DNA of 18,322 nt from Phocaeicola_A sp963624095 (GCA_963624095.1 CAVFNZ010000042.1:1-18322), one strand, 5' to 3'. Positions 6,046-15,265 are shown, counted from the stretch's first letter. Numbers and translations are program-made. Notes: generated by a model from the sequence alone, not told the origin.

Positions 6046-6763
6046 CCTCCTCCAGATTGTCGATGGAAAGAATGCCCAGTTCAAAAGCCCTCACCACCAG
6101 ACGGGTAGCGTTCACACCGCTCCGCTCGTCGGCGGTGAATAGCCGATTGACAAGGTCGTTCTGCCGTTTCTCCAATGACTTCACGCCAAAGGGAATTCCT
6201 TTCAGGTTGGTTATCATCTCTTTGGTGTAGCCCAAGGCGAGGTGGCGCAACAGACGCTCGTCGTACTCATCGATGTCGTATTGGATGAAGGCTTCCTGTT
6301 TCTTCTGTTCGTTGAGTACCGACTGTTTGAAGCGTGCCACAATCTTCTCCAATATCGGTTGGTTGAAGACTAACTTCTTGCCGTCCATCACGCTCTGCAC
6401 GTCGTTCTTCGTCAGCAGTTCACCCGTCTTCAGAATGATGCCGTCGGTGCCTGCGTCCAGCGCGTCCACCCACAGCCGTTCGTTCAGAATCTCGCCCGTG
6501 AAGATGAGGATATGCAAGGTCTTGTACTTCTGTCGAAGCATGCGGCATATCTCCACACCGATAGTGGTGGAGCCTCCCAGTCCAAGGTCGAGCAGCACAA
6601 GGTCCGGTGTCTCCACGGTCTCCAGCAGTTGCCACAACTCTTTCTCCGTCATGGCGGTGCCGATGACCTCCGCATCGGGTATCTCGTTACGGAATATCTC
6701 TTCCGTACCTTTCAGTTCCAGCTTTACATCTTCAACGATGATTACTTTGAATTTGTTTCCCAT
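6035..6763 (-). CDS. Response regulator with LuxR-like C-terminal domain, partner of the giant kinase
   Basis: This 242-aa regulator has an N-terminal receiver domain: acidic pair Glu-11/Asp-12, phospho-acceptor Asp-59 (Leu-Leu-Asp-Leu-Gly), Thr-89 (Ile-Phe-Thr-Gly) and Lys-112 (Ile-Leu-Lys-Thr). A linker is followed by a helical domain (about 165-215) in which Leu-Ala-Leu-Gly-Tyr-Thr-Lys-Glu-Met-Ile recalls the LuxR/GerE helix-turn-helix core. The C-terminus is acidic. I recall related Bacteroides proteins carrying a DUF5932 label, but cannot confirm that here. The gene starts 24 bases after the stop of the giant sensor kinase, so the two are almost certainly a cognate pair. Possible targets include the operon itself and carbohydrate-use genes; no binding sites could be identified. 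Confidence 0.88.
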   Translation of the reverse strand: MGNKFKVIIVEDVKLELKGTEEIFRNEIPDAEVIGTAMTEKELWQLLETVETPDLVLLDLGLGGSTTIGVEICRMLRQKYKTLHILIFTGEILNERLWVDALDAGTDGIILKTGELLTKNDVQSVMDGKKLVFNQPILEKIVARFKQSVLNEQKKQEAFIQYDIDEYDERLLRHLALGYTKEMITNLKGIPFGVKSLEKRQNDLVNRLFTADERSGVNATRLVVRAFELGILSIDNLEEDEE

Positions 6764-6787
6764 ACATCTTTTACTCCTTCTATCGTT

Positions 6788-9700
6788 TTATGGTTTGCGG
6801 GGGATGGTAAACCAGACGGTGAACCCTCCTCCTTCCAGCGGTTCGGCGTTCATGCGACAACCTCGCATACCGGCGTGTTCGTCATGGTCGCGTACAATCT
6901 GTTTGCAGAGCAGATACTCCGTACCGCTGAGCCGTCCCGCCTCATCAGTCCGCATGCGTTGCTTGTCGGGATAGAAGAGGCTGTTGAGTTCCTCTTCGTT
7001 ATAGTGTCCGCGGTCGTCGCTTAGGCTGAAGCGCACGAAACCCGCTTCCGCCACGGCCGAGAGCCTCAGATTCCCCTCTTCCGCACGGGCGCAAGCCGCC
7101 AGAATGAGGTTCTCCAACAAGAATCTAAGCAGCACCTCGTCGCCTATGACGCGCAACGCGCTGACTTGCGTATGCAAAGTTAGGGGATGATTCCGTTTCT
7201 TGTTTTGTTTGCCCAAGTATTTTTGTGCATAGGCCATCAAATCGTCCACCGCCACGACCGTTCGTTTGAAGGTGGTCTCTTCCAACTGGCGCGAGGCGCA
7301 CGAACAGAGAATGGTGAATACATCCTTGTAGTAACTGACCAGCTCTTCCATAGCGGTCGTCTGTTCCCGTTCCTCTTCCGGGGTAACGGGCTGCAGCAGC
7401 CGTTCCGCTATCTGTTTGATGCGGTTAGGATAGTACAGCGTCTCGTGCTTCACGGCAGAGAGGCAGTTGTCCAGCACCTGGTTCTGTACGTAGATTTGGT
7501 TCTCCTCGTGCAGGACGCGCGTCTTCTCGTCTTTTGCCAGTTCGATGTCTCTGTACTTGCAGTTCATCCGAACAACCACATTCATCACCACCACGCTCAG
7601 GTATTTCGTTATGAGCTGCACAAGCAGCCGCTCGTCTTCGTGATAGCCATTGGTGCGACTGCGAACCAGTGCGAAAGCACCTAAGCAATGCTCCTCGTCT
7701 TGCAGTTCAGCACTGAGAGGCAGACAAATCACAGCGTCATCGGTCTGTTTCGTTACGGTCTGTTTCTCATAGCAACGCCTCAGCCCGTCCCGAAGTCCAT
7801 CGCTTTGGAAGGTAGGCGGATAGACGGCATAGTGGAGCTTCTTCCCAGCCTCGTCATACACGGCCATGCCAATGGCGCGCAGGTCAAGCAAATCGTTCAT
7901 GTCGGCAAACGAATGTTGCAGGATGCGCTGCGGCAAGGTATCCATTTCGTCCGTGTCCCGCATGGGAGACATAGACGAGGTGGCAATCTCCCGGTTTATC
8001 TCCAACACCTGTTCCAAGTTCAGCCGATAGAGGATGCGTCGTCGGAAGTAGAGCAGATAGTAGGCCGACACCACGGTTATCAGGATGAGCAGACAGAGGA
8101 CGATGCTCACCGTCTTGTTGTTGGCTGATTGTTGCATCTCCTTGCAATATTCCTCCAGCGAGCTGTCCTCGCTCAGCAGTTTGTAGAGCCGCGTGTAAGC
8201 TTGGTTGTTGTACCGATAGGTCTCCCAGTCATTCAAGGCCAATGCCGCGACGGCAGCCTCGTTGCGGATATCCAGTATCACATGATAGTCCGTGTCGAAC
8301 AATTGATGCCACCACGTTATCTCAGCGGCTTCACCTTTGCCGGTGAGTACCATGGAGTCTGCCGTTTCATGACTGTATTGACGGTGATGCCTATTCAGAT
8401 AGACGATAGCGGAGTCAACAAACTGGATAGCGTCGGCGTAGCGTCCGTTCACATTGCTGAAGTAGACCGAGTCGGCATAGCGCGAGGCGGTTTCCAGGGA
8501 CGCGTCATAGTAGGACACGTCATTGCCGTTGCCCATACCGACAACAGGAAACAACAAAAGCTGCCATACCATCAGACCCTTCACAACGCCCTTCGGCAAG
8601 CGGAAGAAGAACCTGCTCCCCTTCCCTCTCTCGCTCTCGACGCTGAACGCGCAGACGGCAAAGAGCGCATTGGTCTTGCGGTATTTCTCTATGATGCCCT
8701 TGCAGTTCATCAGTCCGAAGCCGTTACCTTTGTTGCGGCGTAGCATCTCCCGATTGCCACTCTCGTCCATTCCTATCTTGGCCGGATTGTAGACCTTCTC
8801 TTCCAACAGGTGTTTCAGGTCGTCCGCCGACAGTCCTATGCCATTGTCTTTCACCGACACCTCCACGTAAGTGTCCGTTTCGTTGGCATACACTTCAATG
8901 CTTCCACCCTCGGGGGTGTACTTCCGCGCGTTTTCGGTGAGCGTGTTGAGCATGAAGAGTGTCAGTGCCTTATCGGCCTTCACTACCGCTTGCGTAGTTT
9001 CCACGCTGAATGTCTGTCCTTTGGCTTCGTATTTCTTGCGTCCCTTGCGGACGATGTCGAACAGTTCGTTCAGGCAGAAGTTTTCTATGTTCAGCGACAG
9101 AGAGCCTTGCTTCATCTTTATCCATGCGGCCAGAATGTCGTTGTATTCGTTTATCTTGTCGGTCAGTTCCTCGATGTAGGCGTATTTCTTACGGCGCATG
9201 GCGTAACTTTCGGGACCGTCATCGGAGACGGGCAGGTTTCTCAGGCGGTTCACTTCGTGTATGATGCGGTCCAAATAGGGCGTGATACCGGTGAGGATAG
9301 CGAAACAGGCCTTCTTCACGATGTTCTGTCGTTTGTTGTCGGCAATGTGTTGTTGGTGGATGTATCGCTCCGCCTCGATGGATTGCCGCTCCTCATCGAG
9401 CGACAACAGCGTGGAGCCGTTTTCGACAGTCCACTCCACATAGGGTGTCAGCACGTCCAGCATGGCCTGTTGTTCCTTGTTCAACTTATGGTCAGTCCGT
9501 AACGACAACCGCTTGCTGTCAAGGTTCACCGACACTTCGCACGGTCCGAGCAGTCGGGTCAGACCCGGATGCACGGCTTTTCGTATATACTCCCCTATCT
9601 CGTCCATCTCCACCACCTTGGAGGGAAGAGCTGCGGTTATCTTGCGGCATGTCTCCAGTATCAGCTTCAAATGCGCTATCTGCTCTGCGTTCTTTCGTTT

Positions 9701-11110
9701 CCATCGTCTGTTGAGCCACCAAAAGAGCGGCAGGGAGATGACGAGCAACGCCAGCATGGCACTGAGCCAATAGCTGATTTGCCGGGATTCGGCTTCGAGC
9801 AAGTCATAGCGGCTCTCCAACTCCTTGTCCTGTCGGGTCACGTCCAAGATATCCAGGTAGATATTCCGATTATAGTCCGATTCGCGCTTCATGCCAAGTC
9901 CCGAGTAGGCCAAGCACAACTGCTCGCGGATGCGCGCTATCCACTCAGGAACGGTTTGGATGCGGCTATCCGTCAGCCAACGTTTCTCCAGACAGAGAGT
10001 GTCGTCGGCGCGGTAAGTCAGCAGCCGGTGCGTGGAGTCGTTGCAGGCATAGTAGCGTTCGTGATGGCTGTTCACATAGTCAAGCGCTTGTTGCAGCGTG
10101 ACGATGGCATCGGCATAGTGTTGTGCGGCAATCTGACACGAAGCGATGGTGCGGTAGGTGCCGGCAATCTGGTAGTCATCACCATAGCGTTTGAACAATA
10201 GCAATGCCTTTCGTGCCAATGTGACGGGCAACAGGGAGTCCGCCACTTCATCGGCATTGAGCAGCTTCAGCGTTGCCTTGCGGTTCTCCTCTATCGCCTT
10301 GCCTCGGGTGGGGTCTATCAGCAGTTCGGCGTAAGCCTGCAAACAGTTCGCCTCGAAGTAGGTGAAGCCACACTCGTGGCTCACAGCGATGCATTTGCTC
10401 AGGTAATCGAACTCACGCACGGCAATCTCTGCCTCATCCTTTCCGGGACAGAGTCCGCCCGACCCTTTCATATAATAGTAGTACAGCAACTGGGCCGTGT
10501 CTTTCTCCACTCCCGTGGTCGGGTCAATGCGGTTAATCTCCTCTATCGACTGTTCCTCCTGTTGCAGGTAGTAATAGTAGATGCTCGACACGATGTGGAA
10601 TTCCGTCAGCGCATAGGTGAACCGCTGTCGCTCGTCGTCACTCAGTGCGGACCGCTCCTCGTTGACGCGCCGCATGCGTGCCAACGCACTGTTGCGATGG
10701 TCATAAAAAGCCTTGTTGGCAGCCGTCCGCTGGCATATCTTCATCATGCCGATGTCCGCAATCAAGAGTTCCAACTCATTGTTGCAGGCATCATGTACCT
10801 TGGTGAGCAGAGCCTTCGACTGTTCGAAGTCCATGCGCATGAAAGCGCAGAACGCCAGATTGTTGAGAGCCTCGGCTTTCCCGTTCGCATAGTTTGCGGC
10901 CAAATCATAGGCTCGAACCGCCAACTGGTGTACCGAGTCCAGGTTCTTGTAATGGTAGTCGTATGACAGTCTGTTCAGTGAGTCCACCTCCCGATTGTGT
11001 GCCGTGGAGAGATGTCCACAGGAGCAGAGTGCCGACAGACCAAAGCCTATCGGCAACAGAAAGAGGAGAATGCGCAGCTGAACTGTTCCTTTCATGTCAC
11101 GGTTTCCCAT
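6788..11110 (-). CDS. Giant membrane sensor with two histidine-kinase modules (DUF5112/DUF5113-like)
   Basis: From the ATG at 11110 (34 bases after the upstream stop; the frame is open to 11224 and ATG 11095 is an alternative) this is 1440 aa. A hydrophobic N-terminus ends in Leu-Cys-Ser-Cys (Cys-29/Cys-31), lipoprotein-like. A helical TPR-like periplasmic region runs to about 445, then a membrane segment at 447-466. Kinase module 1 has a candidate His-618 (His-Glu), N-box Asn-727, G1 Asp-Asn-Gly-Ile-Gly at 755-759 and G2 Gly-Asn-Gly-Phe-Gly at 795-799. A second signal-like segment (845-860), a second periplasmic helical domain and a membrane helix (1001-1022) follow, then a GAF-like region (about 1067-1177). 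Module 2 has candidate His-1222 (His-Glu), Asn-1334 and a degenerate ATP-binding site (Asp-Asp-Arg-Gly at 1365-1368). It looks like two fused sensor kinases. It lies between the pectinesterase-like gene and its regulator, suggesting carbohydrate sensing. Confidence 0.88.
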   Translation of the reverse strand: MGNRDMKGTVQLRILLFLLPIGFGLSALCSCGHLSTAHNREVDSLNRLSYDYHYKNLDSVHQLAVRAYDLAANYANGKAEALNNLAFCAFMRMDFEQSKALLTKVHDACNNELELLIADIGMMKICQRTAANKAFYDHRNSALARMRRVNEERSALSDDERQRFTYALTEFHIVSSIYYYYLQQEEQSIEEINRIDPTTGVEKDTAQLLYYYYMKGSGGLCPGKDEAEIAVREFDYLSKCIAVSHECGFTYFEANCLQAYAELLIDPTRGKAIEENRKATLKLLNADEVADSLLPVTLARKALLLFKRYGDDYQIAGTYRTIASCQIAAQHYADAIVTLQQALDYVNSHHERYYACNDSTHRLLTYRADDTLCLEKRWLTDSRIQTVPEWIARIREQLCLAYSGLGMKRESDYNRNIYLDILDVTRQDKELESRYDLLEAESRQISYWLSAMLALLVISLPLFWWLNRRWKRKNAEQIAHLKLILETCRKITAALPSKVVEMDEIGEYIRKAVHPGLTRLLGPCEVSVNLDSKRLSLRTDHKLNKEQQAMLDVLTPYVEWTVENGSTLLSLDEERQSIEAERYIHQQHIADNKRQNIVKKACFAILTGITPYLDRIIHEVNRLRNLPVSDDGPESYAMRRKKYAYIEELTDKINEYNDILAAWIKMKQGSLSLNIENFCLNELFDIVRKGRKKYEAKGQTFSVETTQAVVKADKALTLFMLNTLTENARKYTPEGGSIEVYANETDTYVEVSVKDNGIGLSADDLKHLLEEKVYNPAKIGMDESGNREMLRRNKGNGFGLMNCKGIIEKYRKTNALFAVCAFSVESERGKGSRFFFRLPKGVVKGLMVWQLLLFPVVGMGNGNDVSYYDASLETASRYADSVYFSNVNGRYADAIQFVDSAIVYLNRHHRQYSHETADSMVLTGKGEAAEITWWHQLFDTDYHVILDIRNEAAVAALALNDWETYRYNNQAYTRLYKLLSEDSSLEEYCKEMQQSANNKTVSIVLCLLILITVVSAYYLLYFRRRILYRLNLEQVLEINREIATSSMSPMRDTDEMDTLPQRILQHSFADMNDLLDLRAIGMAVYDEAGKKLHYAVYPPTFQSDGLRDGLRRCYEKQTVTKQTDDAVICLPLSAELQDEEHCLGAFALVRSRTNGYHEDERLLVQLITKYLSVVVMNVVVRMNCKYRDIELAKDEKTRVLHEENQIYVQNQVLDNCLSAVKHETLYYPNRIKQIAERLLQPVTPEEEREQTTAMEELVSYYKDVFTILCSCASRQLEETTFKRTVVAVDDLMAYAQKYLGKQNKKRNHPLTLHTQVSALRVIGDEVLLRFLLENLILAACARAEEGNLRLSAVAEAGFVRFSLSDDRGHYNEEELNSLFYPDKQRMRTDEAGRLSGTEYLLCKQIVRDHDEHAGMRGCRMNAEPLEGGGFTVWFTIPRKP

Positions 11111-11144
11111 TAATCGTTTGTTTTTCTCTTTTAGCTGCGGTCTC

Positions 11145-13715
11145 TTATTCCCAGTCAACCACCAACTGGCGCAACTGTGTGGCACTGTCGCCTTGCGACC
11201 CCGTGTGTTGTATCGCCACCCCACCGAACGCGTTCGGCCGGATGGTGGCCTGTAGCGAGACTTCTTTTTGCACGCCCGGTTTGTTCGTACGGGGCAGCGA
11301 GGTGTCAGAGCAGACTGCCGCAGTCAGCTTGTCGCCCTTCACCGTCAAACGGATGGTGCAGGTCGAGAGGTAACACGATGCGGAAACAGCCTCAGTAATA
11401 GCCTTTGTCGTTCCGTTGACATATTCCACCAAATAGAAGTCCACGGCACTATCGTTCGCCGGAGTGCGGATGATGCGCAGTCCGTATCCTGTCAGCGTGC
11501 GCGTATCCATCTTCAGGCATACGTCGAGATACTGCCCCGTGGCACTGCCGAATCCTTGTCCGGCCGTCTTTGCCGGGTCTACTTTCAGCGTCAGCGACAT
11601 GTCGCCAAACTCCGCTCCTACAGGCGTGTACATCAAGCGTGCGCCCTTGCGTCCTTGCAACAGTCCATTATGGTGCGAAGCTCCGTTCGTCCCCTTGCCG
11701 TGAAACCAGCATCCCGGCTGGATGACAGGCCAATCAAAGTCCTTGGTGTCGATGGGTTTGTAGGCATCCACCGTCCAGAACCCTTCCTTTATCTCGGGCT
11801 GCACCGTTGTGGGGAAGTTATGGAAGTCCGTACGGAAATGCTTGTCCGTCACGGAGCTACATCCCGTGCATACATCCTGTGCAGTGATGGCTCTGGCACT
11901 TATCGCTTTTGCAGGTTCTCCAGCCTCGCAACGGAGATGCTTGGGACGCACCACGGCCATCAGGTAGTAGCCTACGTCGCCCGCCTTCAACGGATAGATT
12001 TGTTCGGGTTTGTCCAGTCGGGACTGCGCCACCTCTACGGCATGGCCTCCGTTGCTGTCGCAACGATACCATGTGATAACCGACTGGTCGGCACGACCCT
12101 GTAGGTCTATGTCGTACTTTACGGCGGCAAAGCCGACCCCTCCCTGTCCGGGAGCACCCGCCAGATTGGACGCTTCGGCCGGGACAATGGTCACCGTCGG
12201 TTGTGAAAGGAATGTCGGTGCCGCCAGCATCTTTGGCTTCACGGTCAGCGTGGCCGCCGACTCCAGTCCCGAAGCGGAGGTGGCCTTCACCACCACCTGA
12301 CGGGTCTCGTCACCGGTAGCCGTACCGATAACCTTACAACGTCCGTCAGCCGTGGGCAACAATTGCACCTCCTTCTCGTAGGGAGGCATCACTGACCATT
12401 CGATTGCTTCAGGGTTCGGGTCGTCGTAATAACCGAACAAGCGGGAGGTGGCGGTCAGCGTCGTGTCGTTCACGCCGCTCTCTATCTCCGCCTTTGCCGG
12501 TGTCACCGTCAGCAGTGTCGGTCGGTTGGTGTAGCTTGCCTTATTCCTCTTCTCCGCCTTGAGTATCGTCTTCTTCAGGTTCATCGGATCCCACTCATCA
12601 TCGCCCCGCAGCAGGTTATAGATGTTGTAGATTTCTTTCCCGTCCATCGTCACCAGATAGGCCTCCAACGCCTTTTTGCCGGTCAGGTCTACCGTCAGCC
12701 AACGCTCATCGGGATTGGGGTGCATGCTGAATGACTCTCCGTCACGTTTCACGCGGTATTGGTAGTTACGTTCATCGGGAGTAGGCACAGGAGTCCATCC
12801 TATGAACTGTCTGTCCGCATGCGTATGGAATTCACTGTCAATGATTGTCAACGGTCCGCCAGCCTTCGTGAAATACTGTGCACCGAGGGTCTGCACATCG
12901 AAGCGGCAACGATACATCACCGCACCGGTCCCGTAGGTGGAGTAGAAAGGTTTCGCTCCGTAGAACACGAAATCACAATCCACATAAACTCCTGTTCCGC
13001 ACAGGGCATCGTCCGTGCTCTCGAAGTGGCAGCGGTCGAACAGCGTGCGCTCGCCGCCGTTGCACGGACAGAGATTGAGCCGACTGATGAAGCGGCAGTT
13101 GCGCATCACGTAGCGGTCGCCCTTGTTCAGAATCAACTGCGCCTGCACGATGGCGTCCATTCGTTTGGCCCGGTTCAGTGACGGATTGCGCGGATAGACC
13201 AAGTCCACATTGCAGTAATTGCCGAAGGTGATGTTCTCGGCGGACACGTCGTTTCCCTCGATGCGGAACATGGTGAAGTTGCCTACAGCTCCTTGTGTCT
13301 GGCCGCGGTTGCACGCCAGCACCACGTCCTCCGGATTGTCCGCCAGTCCAACCAGCCGCAAACCGTTGCACGCTATCTCCAACGCATAGGGTGTACCACC
13401 CTGTTTGGGTTCACGGACGGCAGGGTCATCGGGGTCGTCCACCCAATAGACATTCGGGGCTATGTACACCGTCATGGGTTCCTGTGCCGACCCGTCCTTC
13501 AAGCGTGCCGCCGCTTCGTTGAACGTGGCGAAAGCGTATGGCGACGATGCCCGGCCGTCAGACTGTAGCGTCCCGTCGACCAACAAATTCTTTTCATTCA
13601 GTTGAATCTTTTCCCCTTTGTAACGGAGGGTGTTTCCCTTCAGTTGCGGAGTCTCCTGTGCATTGGCAAACAGGCATCCGCACAGCAGCAGGATTATCGT
13701 TGTCGTTCTTTTCAT
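11145..13715 (-). CDS. Secreted pectinesterase-like right-handed beta-helix protein
   Basis: From the ATG at 13715 this is 856 aa and starts with a clear signal peptide (Met-Lys-Arg, a hydrophobic core, Ala-Asn-Ala-Gln). The frame extends to 13751, but that codon lies upstream of the predicted start of transcription. Residues about 45-350 form a beta-helix with repeated Asn-Cys-Arg-Phe, Asp-Arg-Cys-His-Phe and Asp-Ser-Glu-Phe rungs; Tyr-Val-Asp-Cys-Asp-Phe-Val-Phe-Tyr-Gly (about 244-253) parallels the Val-Asp-Phe-Ile-Phe-Gly core of pectin methylesterases (CE8). The middle (about 420-620) contains Ig-like beta domains and the C-terminal 190 residues look like a concanavalin/laminin-G-type binding module. 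Pectinesterases release methanol from homogalacturonan. The classic Gln-Asp-Thr-Leu motif is not obvious, so activity is uncertain. It is first in the operon with the kinase. Confidence 0.82.
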   Translation of the reverse strand: MKRTTTIILLLCGCLFANAQETPQLKGNTLRYKGEKIQLNEKNLLVDGTLQSDGRASSPYAFATFNEAAARLKDGSAQEPMTVYIAPNVYWVDDPDDPAVREPKQGGTPYALEIACNGLRLVGLADNPEDVVLACNRGQTQGAVGNFTMFRIEGNDVSAENITFGNYCNVDLVYPRNPSLNRAKRMDAIVQAQLILNKGDRYVMRNCRFISRLNLCPCNGGERTLFDRCHFESTDDALCGTGVYVDCDFVFYGAKPFYSTYGTGAVMYRCRFDVQTLGAQYFTKAGGPLTIIDSEFHTHADRQFIGWTPVPTPDERNYQYRVKRDGESFSMHPNPDERWLTVDLTGKKALEAYLVTMDGKEIYNIYNLLRGDDEWDPMNLKKTILKAEKRNKASYTNRPTLLTVTPAKAEIESGVNDTTLTATSRLFGYYDDPNPEAIEWSVMPPYEKEVQLLPTADGRCKVIGTATGDETRQVVVKATSASGLESAATLTVKPKMLAAPTFLSQPTVTIVPAEASNLAGAPGQGGVGFAAVKYDIDLQGRADQSVITWYRCDSNGGHAVEVAQSRLDKPEQIYPLKAGDVGYYLMAVVRPKHLRCEAGEPAKAISARAITAQDVCTGCSSVTDKHFRTDFHNFPTTVQPEIKEGFWTVDAYKPIDTKDFDWPVIQPGCWFHGKGTNGASHHNGLLQGRKGARLMYTPVGAEFGDMSLTLKVDPAKTAGQGFGSATGQYLDVCLKMDTRTLTGYGLRIIRTPANDSAVDFYLVEYVNGTTKAITEAVSASCYLSTCTIRLTVKGDKLTAAVCSDTSLPRTNKPGVQKEVSLQATIRPNAFGGVAIQHTGSQGDSATQLRQLVVDWE

Positions 13716-13748
13716 GAGAGTTAAAAGGTTACTTTGTTCTATTTGGAA

Positions 13749-13756
13749 CAAAAGTA
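13749..13756 (-). promoter_or_regulatory. Promoter -7 element of the pectinesterase-kinase operon
   Basis: Minus-strand TACTTTTG (13756-13749) is a full TAnnTTTG match; the predicted start near 13742 leaves a leader of about 27 bases to the ATG at 13715. No good -33 TTTG is found at 19-21 bases, so activator dependence is possible, which would fit control by the operon's own regulator. Confidence 0.55.
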
Positions 13757-14096
13757 CGAAAAAACTCTTTCAACCATACTCCTTTTGCAGTTTTTTACAG
13801 CAGGTAATGTTGTTCTACCGACAAGACAATATTGCAACTGTGAACCCCAAAGAGGTCATCAGGGAGATGGTCGGCTGTGGTTCATCACTCGCATCCGTCG
13901 GACTGCGCTACCGGCTTTGTCGCCTCATTCTTCCAGTACTCCTTTTCGTACCAAGCAACAAGGACTGGCGTACCGACCAATCGGGACTGGAGTACCGAAT
14001 AACCGGTACGGGCGTACCAACCGACCGGTACGGGGCATGCGATTATATGCCTTTGCCTAATCATCCAGTCGTACCGATTGGCGCATCCTCATGCGG
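13757..14096. other. Intergenic region with tandem repeats, no gene seen
   Basis: This 340-base gap separates the ATPase stop from the pectinesterase promoter. It holds a 22-bp tandem repeat (13947-14034) but no supportable gene. A plus-strand frame crosses it, but it begins inside the pectinesterase gene and ends inside the ATPase gene without start signals. I see no T-rich intrinsic terminator after the ATPase stop at 14097. Confidence 0.6.
13947..14034. repeat. Four imperfect 22-bp tandem repeats
   Basis: Units start at 13947, 13969, 13991 and 14013. Each begins with (C/A)GTACC, has an A/C-rich middle and ends in GGACTGG or GGTACGGG. Units 1-2 share the GGACTGG end and units 3-4 share CCGGTACGGG, so the array appears to have grown by duplication. 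There are no spacers between units. The repeat length is not a multiple of three, which argues against coding. Possible roles are regulator binding sites upstream of the pectinesterase promoter or simple slippage. Confidence 0.8.
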
Positions 14097-15218
14097 TCAT
14101 TTATTCCTCAAGCTCAACTCCAAGAACTTATCACACAACTGGAATACGCCCTCGTCTTGCGTGATAAAATCCTTGTCGAGCAAAGTCCTGACCGCTCCCT
14201 GCACAGTACTTGCCCCCAAGCGGTACTTCCGCAAGAACTCCTGCGACATCAGGGAAGATGGCTTATCTTCCAAGGCAATGGCCGTAAGCACCTGCTTCTG
14301 CTTGGCTGTCAACTGGTAGAGCAAGGCCTGATAGGCAAAGCGATGCTGAGCGAGTATGCCGTCTATCGAATACTTGACATCATCTTCTGTCAACAACGCA
14401 TTGTCACAGGTGGAAGAATAAAGCATATTGAGCACATACTGGATATACCAAGTGATGCCTTCAAATCGATGATACAAGCAGTCAAACGCCTCAGCACTTA
14501 TCTCCCTGTTGTTTTTCGCGAGATGATGATTGGCAAAAGCCAAGTATGTCTGTTCATTGATAGCCTCTAAACCCATAATACTCGAACTGTGATAGAAAGG
14601 ACGGGACTGGGAAGTGAACATCAACGCCATCATGTGGCGCTTGGAACCCGAAAATACGAAGTTGGCGTTATGGCAGTTCTGTATGCGCTTACGCAATGTA
14701 GCCTCAACGGTTTTCTCCGGGTAGCCGGCTATCGTCTGGAACTCATCAATCGCCACCAAACAAGGCTTATCCGCCTGTTCGAGGTAAGCGAAAATCTCAT
14801 CCAACGTCACGTCCGGAGTCTGAATATCTCCGATGCCCACGCTCCACTCCGGATTCCCATTGATGTCAAAAGAGATGGTGGACTTCAAAGACTGGAGCAT
14901 GTTCAAGAAGAACTCCCATACCTTCCTGCCCTTTGGTTTGAGTGCAGTAAGAATTCCCTTGCCCAAGGCAAAAACGAACTCGCCTAAGTTCTTCGTATCG
15001 TATATATCAATGTAGATGCAATGATAACGTTCACGGACGCATTCTTGTTGAAAACAATTATAAATGAGTCCAGACTTACCCAAACGCCGTGGCGCAATCA
15101 ATGCCACATTGCATCGATTGGTCAAATGACGGGTAAGCAAAGCTGTCTCCTCCACTCTGTCGCAAAAGTACTCGGGCGACAAATAGCCTTCTATAACAAA
15201 TGGATTTACCTGTACCAT
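14097..15218 (-). CDS. AAA-type ATP-binding protein (ATPase_2/archaeal-ATPase-like) with C-terminal winged helix
   Basis: This 373-aa P-loop ATPase has Walker A Ala-Pro-Arg-Arg-Leu-Gly-Lys-Ser (42-49), Walker B Cys-Leu-Val-Ala-Ile-Asp-Glu-Phe (153-160) and a sensor-like Phe-Ser-Gly-Ser-Lys-Arg near 193-198. The N-terminal Asn-Pro-Phe and Tyr-Phe-Cys-Asp-Arg segments are typical of the Bacteroidetes branch of the STAND-like ATPase_2 family, which is near 370-390 aa. Residues about 300-370 look like a winged-helix domain (Gln-Glu-Phe-Leu-Arg-Lys-Tyr, then Thr-Val-Gln-Gly-Ala-Val-Arg). Cellular role is unknown for most members; regulatory, defence and mobile-element links have been proposed in general. 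It stands alone with its own promoter, which carries a long palindrome, so autoregulation through its winged helix is a possibility (inference). Confidence 0.9.
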   Translation of the reverse strand: MVQVNPFVIEGYLSPEYFCDRVEETALLTRHLTNRCNVALIAPRRLGKSGLIYNCFQQECVRERYHCIYIDIYDTKNLGEFVFALGKGILTALKPKGRKVWEFFLNMLQSLKSTISFDINGNPEWSVGIGDIQTPDVTLDEIFAYLEQADKPCLVAIDEFQTIAGYPEKTVEATLRKRIQNCHNANFVFSGSKRHMMALMFTSQSRPFYHSSSIMGLEAINEQTYLAFANHHLAKNNREISAEAFDCLYHRFEGITWYIQYVLNMLYSSTCDNALLTEDDVKYSIDGILAQHRFAYQALLYQLTAKQKQVLTAIALEDKPSSLMSQEFLRKYRLGASTVQGAVRTLLDKDFITQDEGVFQLCDKFLELSLRNK

Positions 15219-15230
15219 AATTATTTATAT

Positions 15231-15265
15231 CATTATGAGTTCTTCGTTACGAAGAACTCATAATG
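15231..15265. promoter_or_regulatory. 35-bp palindrome overlapping the ATPase transcription start, candidate operator
   Basis: Seventeen-base arms (15231-15247 and 15249-15265) are exact reverse complements around a single T at 15248. The palindrome abuts the -7 element and covers the predicted start of transcription near 15259, so only part of it would be in the RNA. A protein-binding operator is therefore more likely than an RNA hairpin. It ends 12 bases before the ATPase start codon. Confidence 0.7.

Noticed and set aside
13947..14034. CRISPR array
   Set aside because: The 22-bp units are directly joined with no spacers, and no cas genes are present.
13630..14319. 229-codon plus-strand open frame across the tandem-repeat region
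   Set aside because: It starts inside the pectinesterase gene and ends inside the ATPase gene, the 22-bp repeats would shift frame in each unit, and no promoter or ribosome site precedes it.
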